From the NCBI RefSeq assembly GCF_030406405.1, contig NZ_JAUEPL010000058.1, positions 1 to 38,556 on the forward strand: a DNA stretch of 38,556 nt, written 5' to 3'. The stretch comes from Streptomyces ficellus. Lineage in GTDB: Bacteria; Actinomycetota; Actinomycetes; Streptomycetales; Streptomycetaceae. The notes under the pieces were generated by a model. It was not told the origin of the DNA. It saw only the letters and a list, made by a program, of their open reading frames with translations, and did not search any database. Positions 38,085-38,556 of this stretch are shown here, piece after piece; within the stretch, counting starts at the first letter, position 1; each line of letters begins with the position of its first letter. The position numbers and the translations under genes were made by a program.

Positions 38085-38556
38085 TCTCCGAGTTGTCCGA
38101 CGTGAGCACCGACTCCGGTCGGTCCCCGGACAGCCATCCCGCAAGAACCACTCCAAGCGAGCGACGCTCCGTCGCGCGCTTTCCGTGCGCTTTTGCGAAA
38201 TGAGGAATCCGCGTTCGAAAGAGCGCAGCCCCGATTAGCGTCGGAGGCAAGGAATCCGCTAAAGTCTCACTCGTCGGAACGGCCCAAGTGGCCGGGGCGG
38301 CAACCCACTCTGACTGGGAATCAGGCCCGAAAGGATCTGATAGAGTCGGAACCGCCGGAAAGGGAAAGCGCGAAAGCGAAGAACGGCCCGGCAGCCCGCT
38401 CCAGCGGGTGGCAGAAACGGAAAACGGACCTGCTAAGCTGGAAACACGAAATACCGAAGGGAAGCGCCCGGAGGAAAGCCCGAGAGGGTGAGTACAAAGG
38501 AAGCGTCCGTTCCTTGAGAACTCAACAGCGTGCCAAAAATCAACGCCAGATATGTT
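38085..38556 (+). other. rRNA operon upstream leader with further promoter-like units
   Basis: No protein gene is seen here. The end of the window carries the conserved Streptomyces pre-16S leader GTTCCTTGAGAACTC (38509-38523) followed by AACAGCGTGCCAAAAATCAA, a boxA-like and processing region normally found about 200-300 bp before 16S rRNA. Upstream are three -10-like hexamers about 80-95 bp apart: TAAAGT (38260-38265), TAGAGT (38341-38346) and TAAGCT (38434-38439). The last two are followed by similar A/G-rich text (GGAACCGCCGGAAAGGGAA, GGAAACACGAAATACCGAA). This resembles the multiple tandem promoters known for Streptomyces rrn operons. The 16S gene itself is outside the window. Confidence 0.8.

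Overview
The window is high-GC (mostly about 70%) actinobacterial chromosome, almost certainly Streptomyces. The evidence is a SigE-CseA-CseB-CseC envelope-stress operon, Lsr2 next to ClpC, DisA next to RadA, many GTG starts, and many start codons only 6-8 nt downstream of a TANNNT hexamer (leaderless style). From memory, the gene order resembles the conserved core of the Streptomyces chromosome around the S. coelicolor clpC-sigE-disA-trpS1 segment; this was not checked by alignment.

Layout. 1-3782: tail of panC, then nadB, nadC and coaX in an overlapping operon for NAD and CoA precursors. 3866-6680: two small Streptomyces-type genes, a BlaI-family regulator with a repetitive tail, a GNAT N-acetylglutamate synthase and lsr2. 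6659-10272: a convergent SCO3374-like gene and clpC. 10353-15012: a DD-carboxypeptidase and a NACHT (NLR-like) ATPase, both on the minus strand. 15013-15896: a gene-free region with an array of about 21-bp repeats and several dyads. 15897-20100: a secreted M23 peptidase facing the cseC-cseB-cseA-sigE operon. 20351-21950: mutY and a PAP2 phosphatase. 22128-25729: a membrane-anchored secreted protein, disA and radA. 25929-30457: a sigma-like/zinc-anti-sigma/BACON membrane fusion, a Cys-rich protein, an exopolyphosphatase-family protein and a TIM-barrel isomerase. 30454-34736: a TetR remnant, ilvD and a Ser/Thr kinase. 34884-36800: an SH3-like protein, small membrane proteins and proC. 36862-38026: an auxiliary tryptophanyl-tRNA synthetase behind a Trp-Trp leader-peptide attenuator. 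38056-38556: promoter and leader of an rRNA operon whose 16S gene starts beyond the window.

Functional themes. The cell envelope is heavily represented: SigE/Cse, DacB, M23 peptidase, PAP2 phosphatase, Ser/Thr kinase. So are genome maintenance and second messengers (MutY, RadA, DisA, Lsr2), and amino-acid and cofactor supply (NadB/C, CoaX, ArgA, IlvD, ProC, TrpS). The parts most worth a second look are the trpS attenuator set back to back with an rRNA promoter, the TetR remnant beside an intact 21-bp palindrome upstream of ilvD, the sigma/anti-sigma fusion protein, and the NACHT gene with its repeat array. All identifications come from reading the sequence; no database search was run.
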